Shown in pieces: positions 1-5,375 of a DNA stretch of 5,375 nt. This stretch comes from Planctomycetes bacterium UBA2386 (GTDB lineage Bacteria > Planctomycetota > UBA1135 > UBA2386). The position numbers and the translations under genes were made by a program. Position 1 is the first letter of the stretch. Every line of letters starts with the position of its first letter. The stretch spans positions 1 through 5,375 of the forward strand of contig DDSQ01000099.1 in assembly GCA_002343845.1 (NCBI GenBank), given 5' to 3'. The notes below the pieces were generated by a model. The model had not been told where the DNA came from, searched no databases, and saw only the letters and a list, made by a program, of their open reading frames with translations.

Positions 1-362
1 CGGGCCTGGATGGCGTCGCGCAGCAGGTAGCGCGCGACGAGGAACGCGAGCAGCGCGCCCAGGCTGGAGGCGAAGCTGACCAGCAGCAGGCCCCAGCCCA
101 GCCCGAACATCGCGCCGGCGGCCAGGGTCAGGATCACCGCGCCCGGGATCGACAGCGCGGTCGCGGCCACGTAGAGCGCGAAGAAGCCGGCGGCGGTGGC
201 CAGCGGCTGGACCTGCACGCGCGCCTGCAGCGCGTCGCGGCTGGCCTTCAGGTTGTCCAGCGTGAGCAGCGTGCCGAGCTCGTGGTGCCGCCAGGCCCAG
301 ACGGCCAGGAGGGCCAGCGCGGCAGCACCGGCCCACAGCACGGATCTGGACGGACGGGTCAT
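1..362 (-). CDS. TVP38/TMEM64 (VTT domain) family membrane protein, N-terminal part
   Basis: The minus strand is open from an ATG at 362 to the left edge (120 codons seen), so the C-terminus is missing. The product starts with a short basic head and a hydrophobic segment (about residues 8-24). A soluble linker follows (residues 25-52), then the start of a VTT/SNARE-associated domain. The family's hallmark is visible at residues 69-91: ALSIPG followed by a Gly-rich membrane stretch containing AAGAMFG and GWG. Next come SFASSLGALLAFLVARYLLRD-like residues at 96-116. Family members are inner-membrane proteins of the DedA superfamily; their bacterial role is poorly defined, and some are fused to a C-terminal FAD-dependent oxidoreductase. 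Whether this one is stand-alone (about 230 residues) or fused cannot be told from the window. A GGGAGC Shine-Dalgarno (374 to 369) lies 6 nt before the ATG and supports the start. The gene is divergent from the radical SAM-ynjBCD operon and has its own ECF-like promoter about 65 bp upstream. The family call is confident; the function is not known. Confidence 0.88.
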   Translation of the reverse strand, partial: MTRPSRSVLWAGAAALALLAVWAWRHHELGTLLTLDNLKASRDALQARVQVQPLATAAGFFALYVAATALSIPGAVILTLAAGAMFGLGWGLLLVSFASSLGALLAFLVARYLLRDAIQA

Positions 363-426
363 CGGCACGCTCCCGGCAGGTTCCTCGGCGCTGTCGGGCC
401 AGCGGCCTCGGCATCGGATGCAGGGC

Positions 427-455
427 TATACGCTGGAACCGGCACGCCGGTTACA
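427..455 (-). promoter_or_regulatory. ECF-sigma-like promoter for the TVP38 gene
   Basis: On the minus strand, TGTAACC (455 to 449) is followed by a 16-nt spacer and CGTATA (432 to 427). This matches the GTAACC-N16-CGAA pattern I recall for Caulobacter SigF, apart from CGTA in place of CGAA. Predicted transcription would begin near 420 and give a leader of about 58 nt before the ATG at 362. The same -35 box and spacer length recur at 512-540 on the other strand, which strengthens the call. TATAGC on the same strand (430 to 425) could be read as a sigma-70 -10 box, but no matching -35 is present. Confidence 0.6.
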
Positions 456-465
456 GCCCGGTTCC
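435..465. repeat. 8-bp inverted repeat spanning the minus-strand -35 box
   Basis: GGAACCGG (435-442) and CCGGTTCC (458-465) are perfect inverted copies separated by 15 bp. A further half-copy, CCGGTT (447-452), lies between them and can also pair with AACCGG (437-442, 4-nt loop). The repeat brackets the GGTTACA (449-455) that forms the -35 box of the minus-strand promoter. It could be an operator for a dimeric regulator, or chance in a GC-rich region. No poly-T tract follows, so it is not an intrinsic terminator. Confidence 0.4.
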
Positions 466-511
466 CGATGTCCAGGCCATCGCGCACCGTGCCGGCGCTC
501 GACGCAGGCGG

Positions 512-540
512 TGTAACCACGCCCGGCCGCCGGTCGAATA
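512..540 (+). promoter_or_regulatory. ECF-sigma-like promoter for the radical SAM-ynjBCD operon
   Basis: TGTAACC (512-518), a 16-nt spacer (519-534) and CGAATA (535-540) match GTAACC-N16-CGAA exactly, the motif I recall being reported for Caulobacter SigF (ECF16-type sigma factors). Transcription would begin near 546-548, leaving about 265 nt before the radical SAM ATG at 812. The facing minus-strand copy at 427-455 has the same heptamer and the same spacer length. I saw no other copy of this heptamer in the window. Confidence 0.62.
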
Positions 541-718
541 GATGGCCGTTGCAGGCTGCGACGACGAGCGCGCAGGCTCGATAGCACGGCCACGGCCGGG
601 CGCGGGTGGTCTCGGTCATGTCGGGCGTGCCGGATCACGGAAGGGCAAAGCGGGCAAGAATTGTCGGCGACCGGCTCGTTCGGCATCACGACATCCCCGG
701 GGACCCCTCCGTGAGCCC

Positions 719-758
719 GCGAGGGTGCCGTCGGACACACCCGCCACCGGCACCTCGC
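719..758 (+). promoter_or_regulatory. Bulged hairpin in the operon leader
   Basis: GCGAGG (719-724) followed, after a single unpaired G at 725, by TGCCG (726-730) can pair with CGGCACCTCGC (748-758). This gives 11 base pairs around a 17-nt loop, ending 53 nt before the radical SAM start. The distal arm CTCGC (754-758) can alternatively pair with a second GCGAG at 768-772, so two mutually exclusive structures are possible. No T-run follows, so it is not a standard intrinsic terminator. It may be a translational or antitermination control element, or a chance fold in GC-rich DNA. Confidence 0.35.
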
Positions 759-794
759 AACCCGTTCGCGAGTGCGATCGATCGACACCGAACC

Positions 795-800
795 GAAGGA
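795..800 (+). promoter_or_regulatory. Ribosome binding site that fixes the radical SAM start
   Basis: GAAGGA lies 11 nt before the ATG at 812. The spacing is a little long but workable. It supports starting at 812 rather than at the upstream in-frame ATG at 542, which would begin at or before the predicted transcription start and would add about 90 Arg-rich residues ahead of the conserved N-terminal radical SAM motif. Confidence 0.5.
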
Positions 801-811
801 ACCGACTGCCG

Positions 812-1897
812 ATGGAATCCCTCTACTACGTGATGGCCTGGGCCTGCCACCGGCGATGCAAGCACTGCTACGAGCAACGCTTCCGCCCGTACGTGCGGCA
901 GGCCTTCGACGACGTCGTCGCCGAGGCCGTGCGCAACTTCCCGCGCATCGTCGACCACTTCCCCGAGCGCATGGGCTACATCGACCTGGCCGAGGGGCCG
1001 GGCCAGCACACCGAGAAGGTCGGCCGCATCATCCTCTCGGGCGGGGAGGCCCTGCTCGACGGCATCCGCGAGGCCGTCACCTACCCGGTCATCGAACGGC
1101 TGCAGGCGCGCTACCGGGCCACCGGCGGCGTGAAGATCATCGTGCAGACCACGGGCGACCTGCTCGACGACCGCATCGTCGCCGAGCTGCTCGAGCGCGG
1201 CGTCTACATGATCTCGGTGGCCAGCATCGACGACTTCCACGTCGGCCTGGAGGGCGCCGACAAGCAGCGGGCCTTCGTCGAGGGCCTGACCGCGCTGTTC
1301 GAGCGCCACGGCCTGCGTGCCTCGGGTGTCTCGGCGAGCACGCGCAGCTGGCACGAGGAAGACGGGCCGCTGTTCGGTTTCTTCGGCGCGACGCCCGACA
1401 GCTGGATCGGCAAGCTGTGGCCGCGCGGGCGCGCCTGGGACAACAGCCTGCCGCGCGGCTCGGTCGCCGACAACTTCTGCAACCGCTGGTCGGGCGGCCT
1501 GAACTTCCTGCGCCACCGCTACAGCGGCAGCGAGGTGTCGGTGGAGCCCGACGGCAGCGTCTACCCGTGCTGCGTGAAGACCGCGCTGCCACTAGGCAAT
1601 CTCACCGAGGAGCCGCTGCTGGAGATCCTGGAGTCCCTGGTCGGCGTGCCGGCGTTCGAGGCGATCACCATGGGCCATCCGGAGCGCATGGGCCTGGCCC
1701 AGGGCTGGGACGAAGCGCGGTTCATCGAGGCTTCGCGCACGACGCTGCCCGACGGCCGGCCCTACGAGAACCTGTGCATCGGCTGCGACCGATTCCACCG
1801 CGAGCACCTCGGGCCGGTGCTCGCCGCGGCGAAGGCCCGTCGCCTCGCCGCGCGGCAGGCCGCGGCCGGCGCACCGGCCGCTCGCCACCCCGCCTGA
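812..1897 (+). CDS. Radical SAM protein with SPASM-like C-terminal cysteines, function unknown
   Basis: This 361-residue protein carries the canonical radical SAM CX3CX2C motif close to its N-terminus (C12, C16, C19, in ACHRRCKHCYE), which binds the [4Fe-4S] cluster that cleaves S-adenosylmethionine. The GGE motif follows at residues 77-79 (ILSGGEALLD). The partial-TIM-barrel continuation is visible as KIIVQTTGDLL (108-118) and MISVASIDDFH (133-143). The C-terminal part has C223 (NFCNRWSGG), then EPDGSVYPCC (C253, C254) with the SPASM-typical PLGNL (260-264), and finally CIGC (C322, C325). That is enough to ligate one auxiliary iron-sulfur cluster, but fewer cysteines than a full SPASM domain. 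The tail after 335 is Ala/Arg-rich and probably disordered. No signal peptide is seen, so it should be cytoplasmic. It lies 31 bp upstream of ynjB on the same strand, as the first gene of a transporter operon. No precursor-peptide gene is evident nearby, so peptide maturation is not specifically supported. The reaction and substrate are unknown. Confidence 0.93.
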   Translation: MESLYYVMAWACHRRCKHCYEQRFRPYVRQAFDDVVAEAVRNFPRIVDHFPERMGYIDLAEGPGQHTEKVGRIILSGGEALLDGIREAVTYPVIERLQARYRATGGVKIIVQTTGDLLDDRIVAELLERGVYMISVASIDDFHVGLEGADKQRAFVEGLTALFERHGLRASGVSASTRSWHEEDGPLFGFFGATPDSWIGKLWPRGRAWDNSLPRGSVADNFCNRWSGGLNFLRHRYSGSEVSVEPDGSVYPCCVKTALPLGNLTEEPLLEILESLVGVPAFEAITMGHPERMGLAQGWDEARFIEASRTTLPDGRPYENLCIGCDRFHREHLGPVLAAAKARRLAARQAAAGAPAARHPA

Positions 1898-1928
1898 ACC
1901 CGTCGATCCGCCCGCGAGGAGCCGCCGC

Positions 1929-3149
1929 ATGATCCGTCGCCGACACCTGCTGAGCTCCGCCGCCGCCTGGCCGCTGCTCGGGCCGTTGCGTTCCACGCAC
2001 GCCGCCGCCGTGCCGGCGTGGCCCGAGGTGCTGGCCCGGGCGCGCGGACAGACCGTCTACTGGAACGCCTGGGCCGGCGACGAGAAGACCAATGCCTTCA
2101 TCGCCTGGGTTGGCGAGCAGCTGAAATCGCAGCACGGTGTCGTCGTGCAGCACGTGCGGCTGAAGGACACGGCCGAGGCGGTGACCAAGGTGATCGCGGA
2201 GAAGGCCGCTGGCCGGGTCGACGGCGGCGGCGTCGATCTCGTCTGGATCAACGGCCCGAACTTCCTCAACATGAAGCAGCTAGGGCTGCTGTACGGACCG
2301 GTGGTGCAGGCGCTGCCGAACGCCCGGCTGATCGACACCGTGCGCAAGCGCTCCAACGTGATCGACTTCACCACGCCGGTGGACGGCATGGCCGTGCCCT
2401 GGCGCATGGCGCAGGTCGTCTTCGTCTACGACTCGGCGCGCATCCGCGCCGCCGAGCTGCCGCGCTCGGCCGCGGCGCTGCTCGAGTGGGCGCGCCGCAA
2501 CCCCGGCCGCCTGACGCACCCGAACGTCAGCAACTTCCTCGGCTCGACCTTCCTGAAGCAGGCGCTGATCGACCTGTCACCGGACCCGGAGGTGTTCCAG
2601 CGCGCCGCCTCCGACGCCAGCTTCGAGGCCGCCACCGCGCCGCTGTGGGCCTGGTACGAGCGGCTGCGGCCGCAGCTGTGGCGGCAGGGTCGGCAGTTCC
2701 CGGACAACGGGCCGGCCCAGCGCCAGCTGCTCAACGACGGCGAGATCGACATCACGATCTCGTTCAACCCGGCCGAGGCGGCCGTCTCGGTGCAGGCCGG
2801 GCTGTTGCCGGACACGGTGCGCAGCTTCACTTTCGCCAAGGGGACGATCGGGAACACAAGCTTCGTCGCCATCCCCTTCAACGCCGCCCACAAGGAAGGC
2901 GCCCTCGTGGTGGCCAACTTCCTGCTCGAGCCGGCCAGCCAGGCCCGGGCCCAGGACATCCGCCAGATGGGCAACCGCAGCGTGCTCGACCTGGACCAGC
3001 TCTCCGCCCAGCAGCGGCGACTCTTCGAGTCGCTGCCCGCCCACCCCGCACTGCCGACGGCAAGCGAACTGGGCACGCCCCAGCTCGAGCCGCACGCGAG
3101 CTGGATGACGCGCATCACCGCCGAGTGGAGCCGGCGCACCGTGCGCTGA
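1929..3149 (+). CDS. ynjB: YnjB-type ABC transporter periplasmic substrate-binding protein
   Basis: This 406-residue exported protein is slightly longer than E. coli YnjB (about 388 residues). It has an N-terminal signal peptide: basic IRRRHLL, a short hydrophobic core and likely cleavage near residues 25-27 (STHAAAVP). The RRHLL sequence fits a twin-arginine-like motif, so Tat export is possible. The mature part begins with GQTVYWNAWAGD (40-51) and contains VDLVWINGPNF (102-112), which I recognise as characteristic of the YnjB family. That family is related to extracellular solute-binding proteins of the thiamine/iron/spermidine type. A strong GAGGAG Shine-Dalgarno (1916-1921) lies 7 nt before the ATG. 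The stop codon overlaps the ynjC start by one base (TGATG), indicating coupled translation. It should capture the ligand in the periplasm and deliver it to YnjC. The ligand of this family is not established. The family call is confident; substrate specificity cannot be read from the sequence. Confidence 0.92.
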   Translation: MIRRRHLLSSAAAWPLLGPLRSTHAAAVPAWPEVLARARGQTVYWNAWAGDEKTNAFIAWVGEQLKSQHGVVVQHVRLKDTAEAVTKVIAEKAAGRVDGGGVDLVWINGPNFLNMKQLGLLYGPVVQALPNARLIDTVRKRSNVIDFTTPVDGMAVPWRMAQVVFVYDSARIRAAELPRSAAALLEWARRNPGRLTHPNVSNFLGSTFLKQALIDLSPDPEVFQRAASDASFEAATAPLWAWYERLRPQLWRQGRQFPDNGPAQRQLLNDGEIDITISFNPAEAAVSVQAGLLPDTVRSFTFAKGTIGNTSFVAIPFNAAHKEGALVVANFLLEPASQARAQDIRQMGNRSVLDLDQLSAQQRRLFESLPAHPALPTASELGTPQLEPHASWMTRITAEWSRRTVR

Positions 3150-4843
3150 TGCGCCCGCCCGCGGCTCACCCGCTGCTGCGGCTGGCGCCCGCGCTGACGC
3201 TGGCGGTCTTCCTGCTGCCCGTTGCCGCCGGCCTGGTCGGCACCCTGCTGCCGGCTTTCGGCTGGCTGCCCGCCCTGGGCGGCGACCGACTGTCGCTGCA
3301 ACCCTGGCAATCGCTGCTCGACACGCCAGGCCTGGGCAGCGCCGTGGGCTTGACGCTGGCCACCGGCTGGAGCGCGACCGTGCTGTCGCTCGGCATCGCC
3401 ATCGGCACCGTGGCTGCCCTCCACCACAGGCCCGCCGGGCGCCGGCTCGGCGGCTGGATCGCCCCGGTCCTGGCGATGCCGCACTCGGCCTTGGCCATCG
3501 GCCTGGCTTTCGTGCTGCTGCCCTCGGGCTGGCTGGTGCGCGGGGTCTCGCCCTGGCTCACCGGCTGGACGCTGCCGCCCGATGTCGGCACGGTCGGACA
3601 CGCCTCGGGTTGGCCGCTGGTGCTGGCCCTCGTGCTGAAGGAAGTGCCCTACCTGGTGCTGATGACGCTGGGGGCGCTGAACCAGATCCCGGCCGAAAAC
3701 CAGGTTCGCGCCGCGCGGGCACTCGGCTACGGCCCGGCCCAGGCCTGGCTCGCGGCCGTGCTGCCGCAGGTGCTCGCGCAGGTCCGGCTGCCGGTGTTGG
3801 CGGTGCTGGCGTTCTCGCTGTCGGTGGTCGACGTCGCGATGATCCTCGGGCCCGGCAACCCGCCGACGCTGGCGGTGATGGTCGTGCGCTGGCTCGGTGA
3901 CCCGGACCCGCGCTGGCTCTTTCCCGCAGCTGCGGCCGCCACGCTGCTGCTGGCGATGGTGATCGCCAGCCTCGTGGCCTGGCGCGCGGTGGAAGTCGGC
4001 CTGCGGGCCGCCCTGGTGCGCTGGGCGTTGCGCGGACGGCGGCAGCCGGGGGTCGCGTGGGTGGCCGCCGCCGCCTCGGCCACGGGGGGCTTCCTGGGCA
4101 CGCTGGCGGCTGCCGCGATCCTGTCGCTGGCCCTGTGGTCGGTGGCCACGCAGTGGCGCTGGCCGGCGGCCTGGCCGGCCGGATTCACAGCCGACCACTG
4201 GCTGCGCCAGGCGGGCAGCCTGAGCGGACCGGCCGGCACCACGCTGGCGCTGGCGGTCGCCGCCACCGGGCTGGCCCTGCTGCTGGTGCTGGCCTGCCTG
4301 GAGAACGAGTCGCAGTCGCGGCGTCGTGCGCCGCGCAGCCTGGCCCTGCTGTACCTGCCGCTGCTCGTGCCGCAGGTGGCCTTCCTCTTCGGGCTGCAGG
4401 TGCTGCTGGTGCGCCTGCAACTGGACGGCCGCTTCGGCGCCGTGCTCTGGGCGCACCTGGTGTTCGTGCTGCCCTACCTGTTCCTCTCGCTGGCCGACGC
4501 CTGGCGGGGCTACGACGAACGCTACACGCGCAGCGCACTGGCGCTGGGCGCCTCGCGCTGGCGGGTGTTCTGGCGCATCAAGCTGCCGATCCTGCTGCCC
4601 CCGGTGCTGATCAGTGCCGCGGTGGGCTTCGCGGTCAGCGCCGGCCAGTACCTGCCGACGCTGATGGCCGGCGCCGGCCGCGTGGCCACGCTGACGACCG
4701 AGGCGGTCACGCTGTCCTCCGGTGCCGATCGTCGTGTCATCGGCACCTGGGCGATGCTGCAGGCGGCTTTCCCGCTGGCCGTCTACGGCCTGGCGGTGGG
4801 CTGGCCGCTTGGTCGCCGTGCCCTGCGGCGCTGGCTGCGATGA
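3149..4843 (+). CDS. ynjC: YnjC-type two-domain ABC transporter permease
   Basis: This 564-residue inner-membrane protein has about twelve hydrophobic segments in two homologous halves, so it supplies both transmembrane domains of the importer in one chain. Each half carries the cytoplasmic EAA loop that docks the ATPase: VRAARALGYG...VLP (residues 186-206) and YTRSALALGAS...KLP (459-480). Both keep the conserved Gly (193 and 467) and the terminal LP. E. coli YnjC is about 511 residues, so this is a somewhat long member. The same fused architecture occurs in ThiP and FbpB/SfuB permeases, but the neighbouring YnjB points to the YnjBCD family. The ATG at 3149 overlaps the ynjB stop. No good Shine-Dalgarno is seen immediately before it, so translation is probably coupled. 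The frame also stays open upstream to 2018, but that stretch is out-of-frame ynjB sequence. The stop overlaps ynjD by four bases (ATGA). Confidence 0.92.
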   Translation: MRPPAAHPLLRLAPALTLAVFLLPVAAGLVGTLLPAFGWLPALGGDRLSLQPWQSLLDTPGLGSAVGLTLATGWSATVLSLGIAIGTVAALHHRPAGRRLGGWIAPVLAMPHSALAIGLAFVLLPSGWLVRGVSPWLTGWTLPPDVGTVGHASGWPLVLALVLKEVPYLVLMTLGALNQIPAENQVRAARALGYGPAQAWLAAVLPQVLAQVRLPVLAVLAFSLSVVDVAMILGPGNPPTLAVMVVRWLGDPDPRWLFPAAAAATLLLAMVIASLVAWRAVEVGLRAALVRWALRGRRQPGVAWVAAAASATGGFLGTLAAAAILSLALWSVATQWRWPAAWPAGFTADHWLRQAGSLSGPAGTTLALAVAATGLALLLVLACLENESQSRRRAPRSLALLYLPLLVPQVAFLFGLQVLLVRLQLDGRFGAVLWAHLVFVLPYLFLSLADAWRGYDERYTRSALALGASRWRVFWRIKLPILLPPVLISAAVGFAVSAGQYLPTLMAGAGRVATLTTEAVTLSSGADRRVIGTWAMLQAAFPLAVYGLAVGWPLGRRALRRWLR

Positions 4844-5375
4844 GGTCGCTGCGCCTGCGCCAGGTCAGCCTGTCGATCGGGCCGCGCCGGCTCGTCAGCG
4901 GCCTGTCGGCCGACATCGCCCCGGGCGAGTGCCTCACGGTCATGGGGCCGAGCGGCTGCGGCAAGAGCAGCCTGCTGGCCTGGATCTCGGGCACGCTGGA
5001 CGCGGCCTTCACGGCCACCGGCCACGTCATGCTCGGTGAACGCGTGCTCGACGCCCTGCCGCCGGAACGGCGCGGGCTGGGCATCCTCTTCCAGGACGAC
5101 CTGCTGTTCCCGCACCTGACGGTCGGCGGCAACCTGGGCTTCGCGCTGCCCGCCGCCGTGAGGGGGCGCGCCGAACGACGGCGGCGCATCGACGAGGCGC
5201 TGCGCAGCGCCGGGCTCGAAGGCTTCGCGGCGCGCGACCCCGCGACGCTCAGCGGTGGGCAGCGGGCGCGCGTCGCGCTGCTGCGCACCCTGCTGGCCGA
5301 GCCCCAGGCCCTGCTGCTGGACGAGCCGTTCTCGAAACTCGACACCGCCTTGCGCGCCGAGTTCCGCGAACTGGT
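4840..5375 (+). CDS. ynjD: YnjD-type ABC transporter ATP-binding protein, C-terminus cut by window edge
   Basis: The first 178 residues of an ABC ATPase are visible and the frame is open at the right edge; the full protein would be about 210-220 residues if like E. coli YnjD. Key motifs are in order: Walker A GPSGCGKS (36-43), Q-loop Q85 in LFQDDLLFPHLTV, signature LSGGQ (137-141) continuing RARVAL, Walker B ALLLDE (157-162) and D-loop SKLD (165-168). The switch histidine lies beyond the window. All catalytic elements seen are intact, so it should power the YnjBC importer from the cytoplasmic face. The start is the ATG overlapping the ynjC stop (ATGA, 4840-4843), a classic coupled junction. 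The family assignment rests mainly on the operon context; the motifs alone would also fit thiamine- or iron-type ATPases. Confidence 0.92.
   Translation, partial: MRSLRLRQVSLSIGPRRLVSGLSADIAPGECLTVMGPSGCGKSSLLAWISGTLDAAFTATGHVMLGERVLDALPPERRGLGILFQDDLLFPHLTVGGNLGFALPAAVRGRAERRRRIDEALRSAGLEGFAARDPATLSGGQRARVALLRTLLAEPQALLLDEPFSKLDTALRAEFREL

Larger units (their letters stand above)
363..811. other. Divergent intergenic region (449 bp)
   Basis: No convincing protein-coding gene lies here. Open frames exist on both strands only because GC-rich DNA has few stops, and their translations are Arg/Pro/Ala-rich without domain character. The region holds two outward-facing ECF-like promoters (427-455 minus, 512-540 plus), an 8-bp inverted repeat around the minus -35 box (435-442 and 458-465), and a bulged hairpin in the presumed leader of the right-hand operon (719-758). 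It also contains a somewhat AT-richer patch at about 641-664 in which I could not match a known promoter consensus. No TPP, cobalamin or molybdenum-cofactor riboswitch signature was recognised. Confidence 0.7.

Noticed and set aside
549..585. Possible sigma-70 promoter (TTGCAG with GATAGC)
   Set aside because: The spacer would be about 25 nt and both boxes are poor matches.
641..664. Possible sigma-54 promoter in the AT-richer patch (GGGCAAGAATTGTC)
   Set aside because: The -12 element does not give a TTGC at the required distance from the GG.
775..784. CGATCGATCG palindrome shortly before the radical SAM start
   Set aside because: It is a short self-complementary string of the kind common in GC-rich genomes, with no second copy or promoter relation to give it meaning.
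426..788. Minus-strand open frame of 120 codons in the intergenic region
   Set aside because: The translation is Arg-rich with scattered Cys and no recognisable domain. It overlaps both promoter elements and resembles random GC-rich open frame.
542..811. In-frame N-terminal extension of the radical SAM protein from an ATG at 542
   Set aside because: The extra 90 residues are Arg/Pro/Gly-rich without domain features, and the conserved radical SAM motif normally lies near the N-terminus. The ATG at 542 also abuts the -10 box of the predicted promoter and would precede the transcription start.
546..811. TPP riboswitch, considered because related importers carry thiamine
   Set aside because: The conserved CTGAGA and related THI-box segments are absent, so neither a thiamine riboswitch nor thiamine as substrate is supported.
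2018..3148. Upstream continuation of the ynjC frame to 2018 (would give a 941-residue protein)
   Set aside because: This part is an out-of-frame reading of ynjB, rich in Arg, Gly and Ala. The permease clearly begins at the ATG overlapping the ynjB stop at 3149.
2426..4456. Long minus-strand open frame (676 codons) opposite ynjB and ynjC
   Set aside because: It is rich in Gln, Arg, His and Gly with no membrane or domain character. It is the antisense shadow of GC-rich coding sequence.

Overview
The window is a GC-rich chromosomal segment with strong G/C preference at third codon positions. Together with the protein families present, this suggests a high-GC proteobacterium, most likely of the Burkholderiales type (Rubrivivax/Leptothrix-like). 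That assignment is inference; there is no rRNA or other phylogenetic marker here. I see no mobile element, CRISPR array, tRNA or rRNA.

Layout. Positions 1-362 (minus strand, cut by the left edge) encode the N-terminal half of a TVP38/TMEM64 (VTT/DedA-superfamily) membrane protein. Positions 363-811 are a 449-bp divergent intergenic region. Positions 812-5375 (plus strand) hold a tight four-gene cluster: a radical SAM protein with a SPASM-like C-terminal cysteine set (812-1897), then a complete YnjB-type periplasmic binding protein (1929-3149), a YnjC-type two-domain permease (3149-4843) and a YnjD-type ATPase (4840 to the right edge, cut). Spacings of 31 bp, a 1-bp overlap and a 4-bp overlap indicate one operon with translational coupling.

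How the genes may work together. YnjB, YnjC and YnjD form a complete ABC importer (binding protein, fused permease, ATPase) of the uncharacterised YnjBCD family. The radical SAM enzyme is the first gene of the same transcription unit, so it probably acts on, or makes something needed for, the imported compound. In E. coli the ynjBCD genes lie in the cluster ydjXYZ-ynjABCDE, where YdjX and YdjZ are TVP38-family proteins. The divergent TVP38 gene here therefore repeats an old association in a different arrangement. The substrate is unknown.

The most striking non-coding observation is a pair of outward-facing promoter-like elements in the intergenic region. Both read TGTAACC, 16 nt, CGWATA. The minus-strand copy (455 down to 427) faces the TVP38 gene and the plus-strand copy (512-540) faces the radical SAM-ynjBCD operon. 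They resemble the GTAACC-N16-CGAA promoter I recall for the Caulobacter ECF sigma factor SigF (ECF16-type). This suggests the two divergent units are co-regulated by one ECF sigma factor, plausibly under redox or metal stress. The plus promoter would leave a leader of about 265 nt containing a long bulged hairpin.
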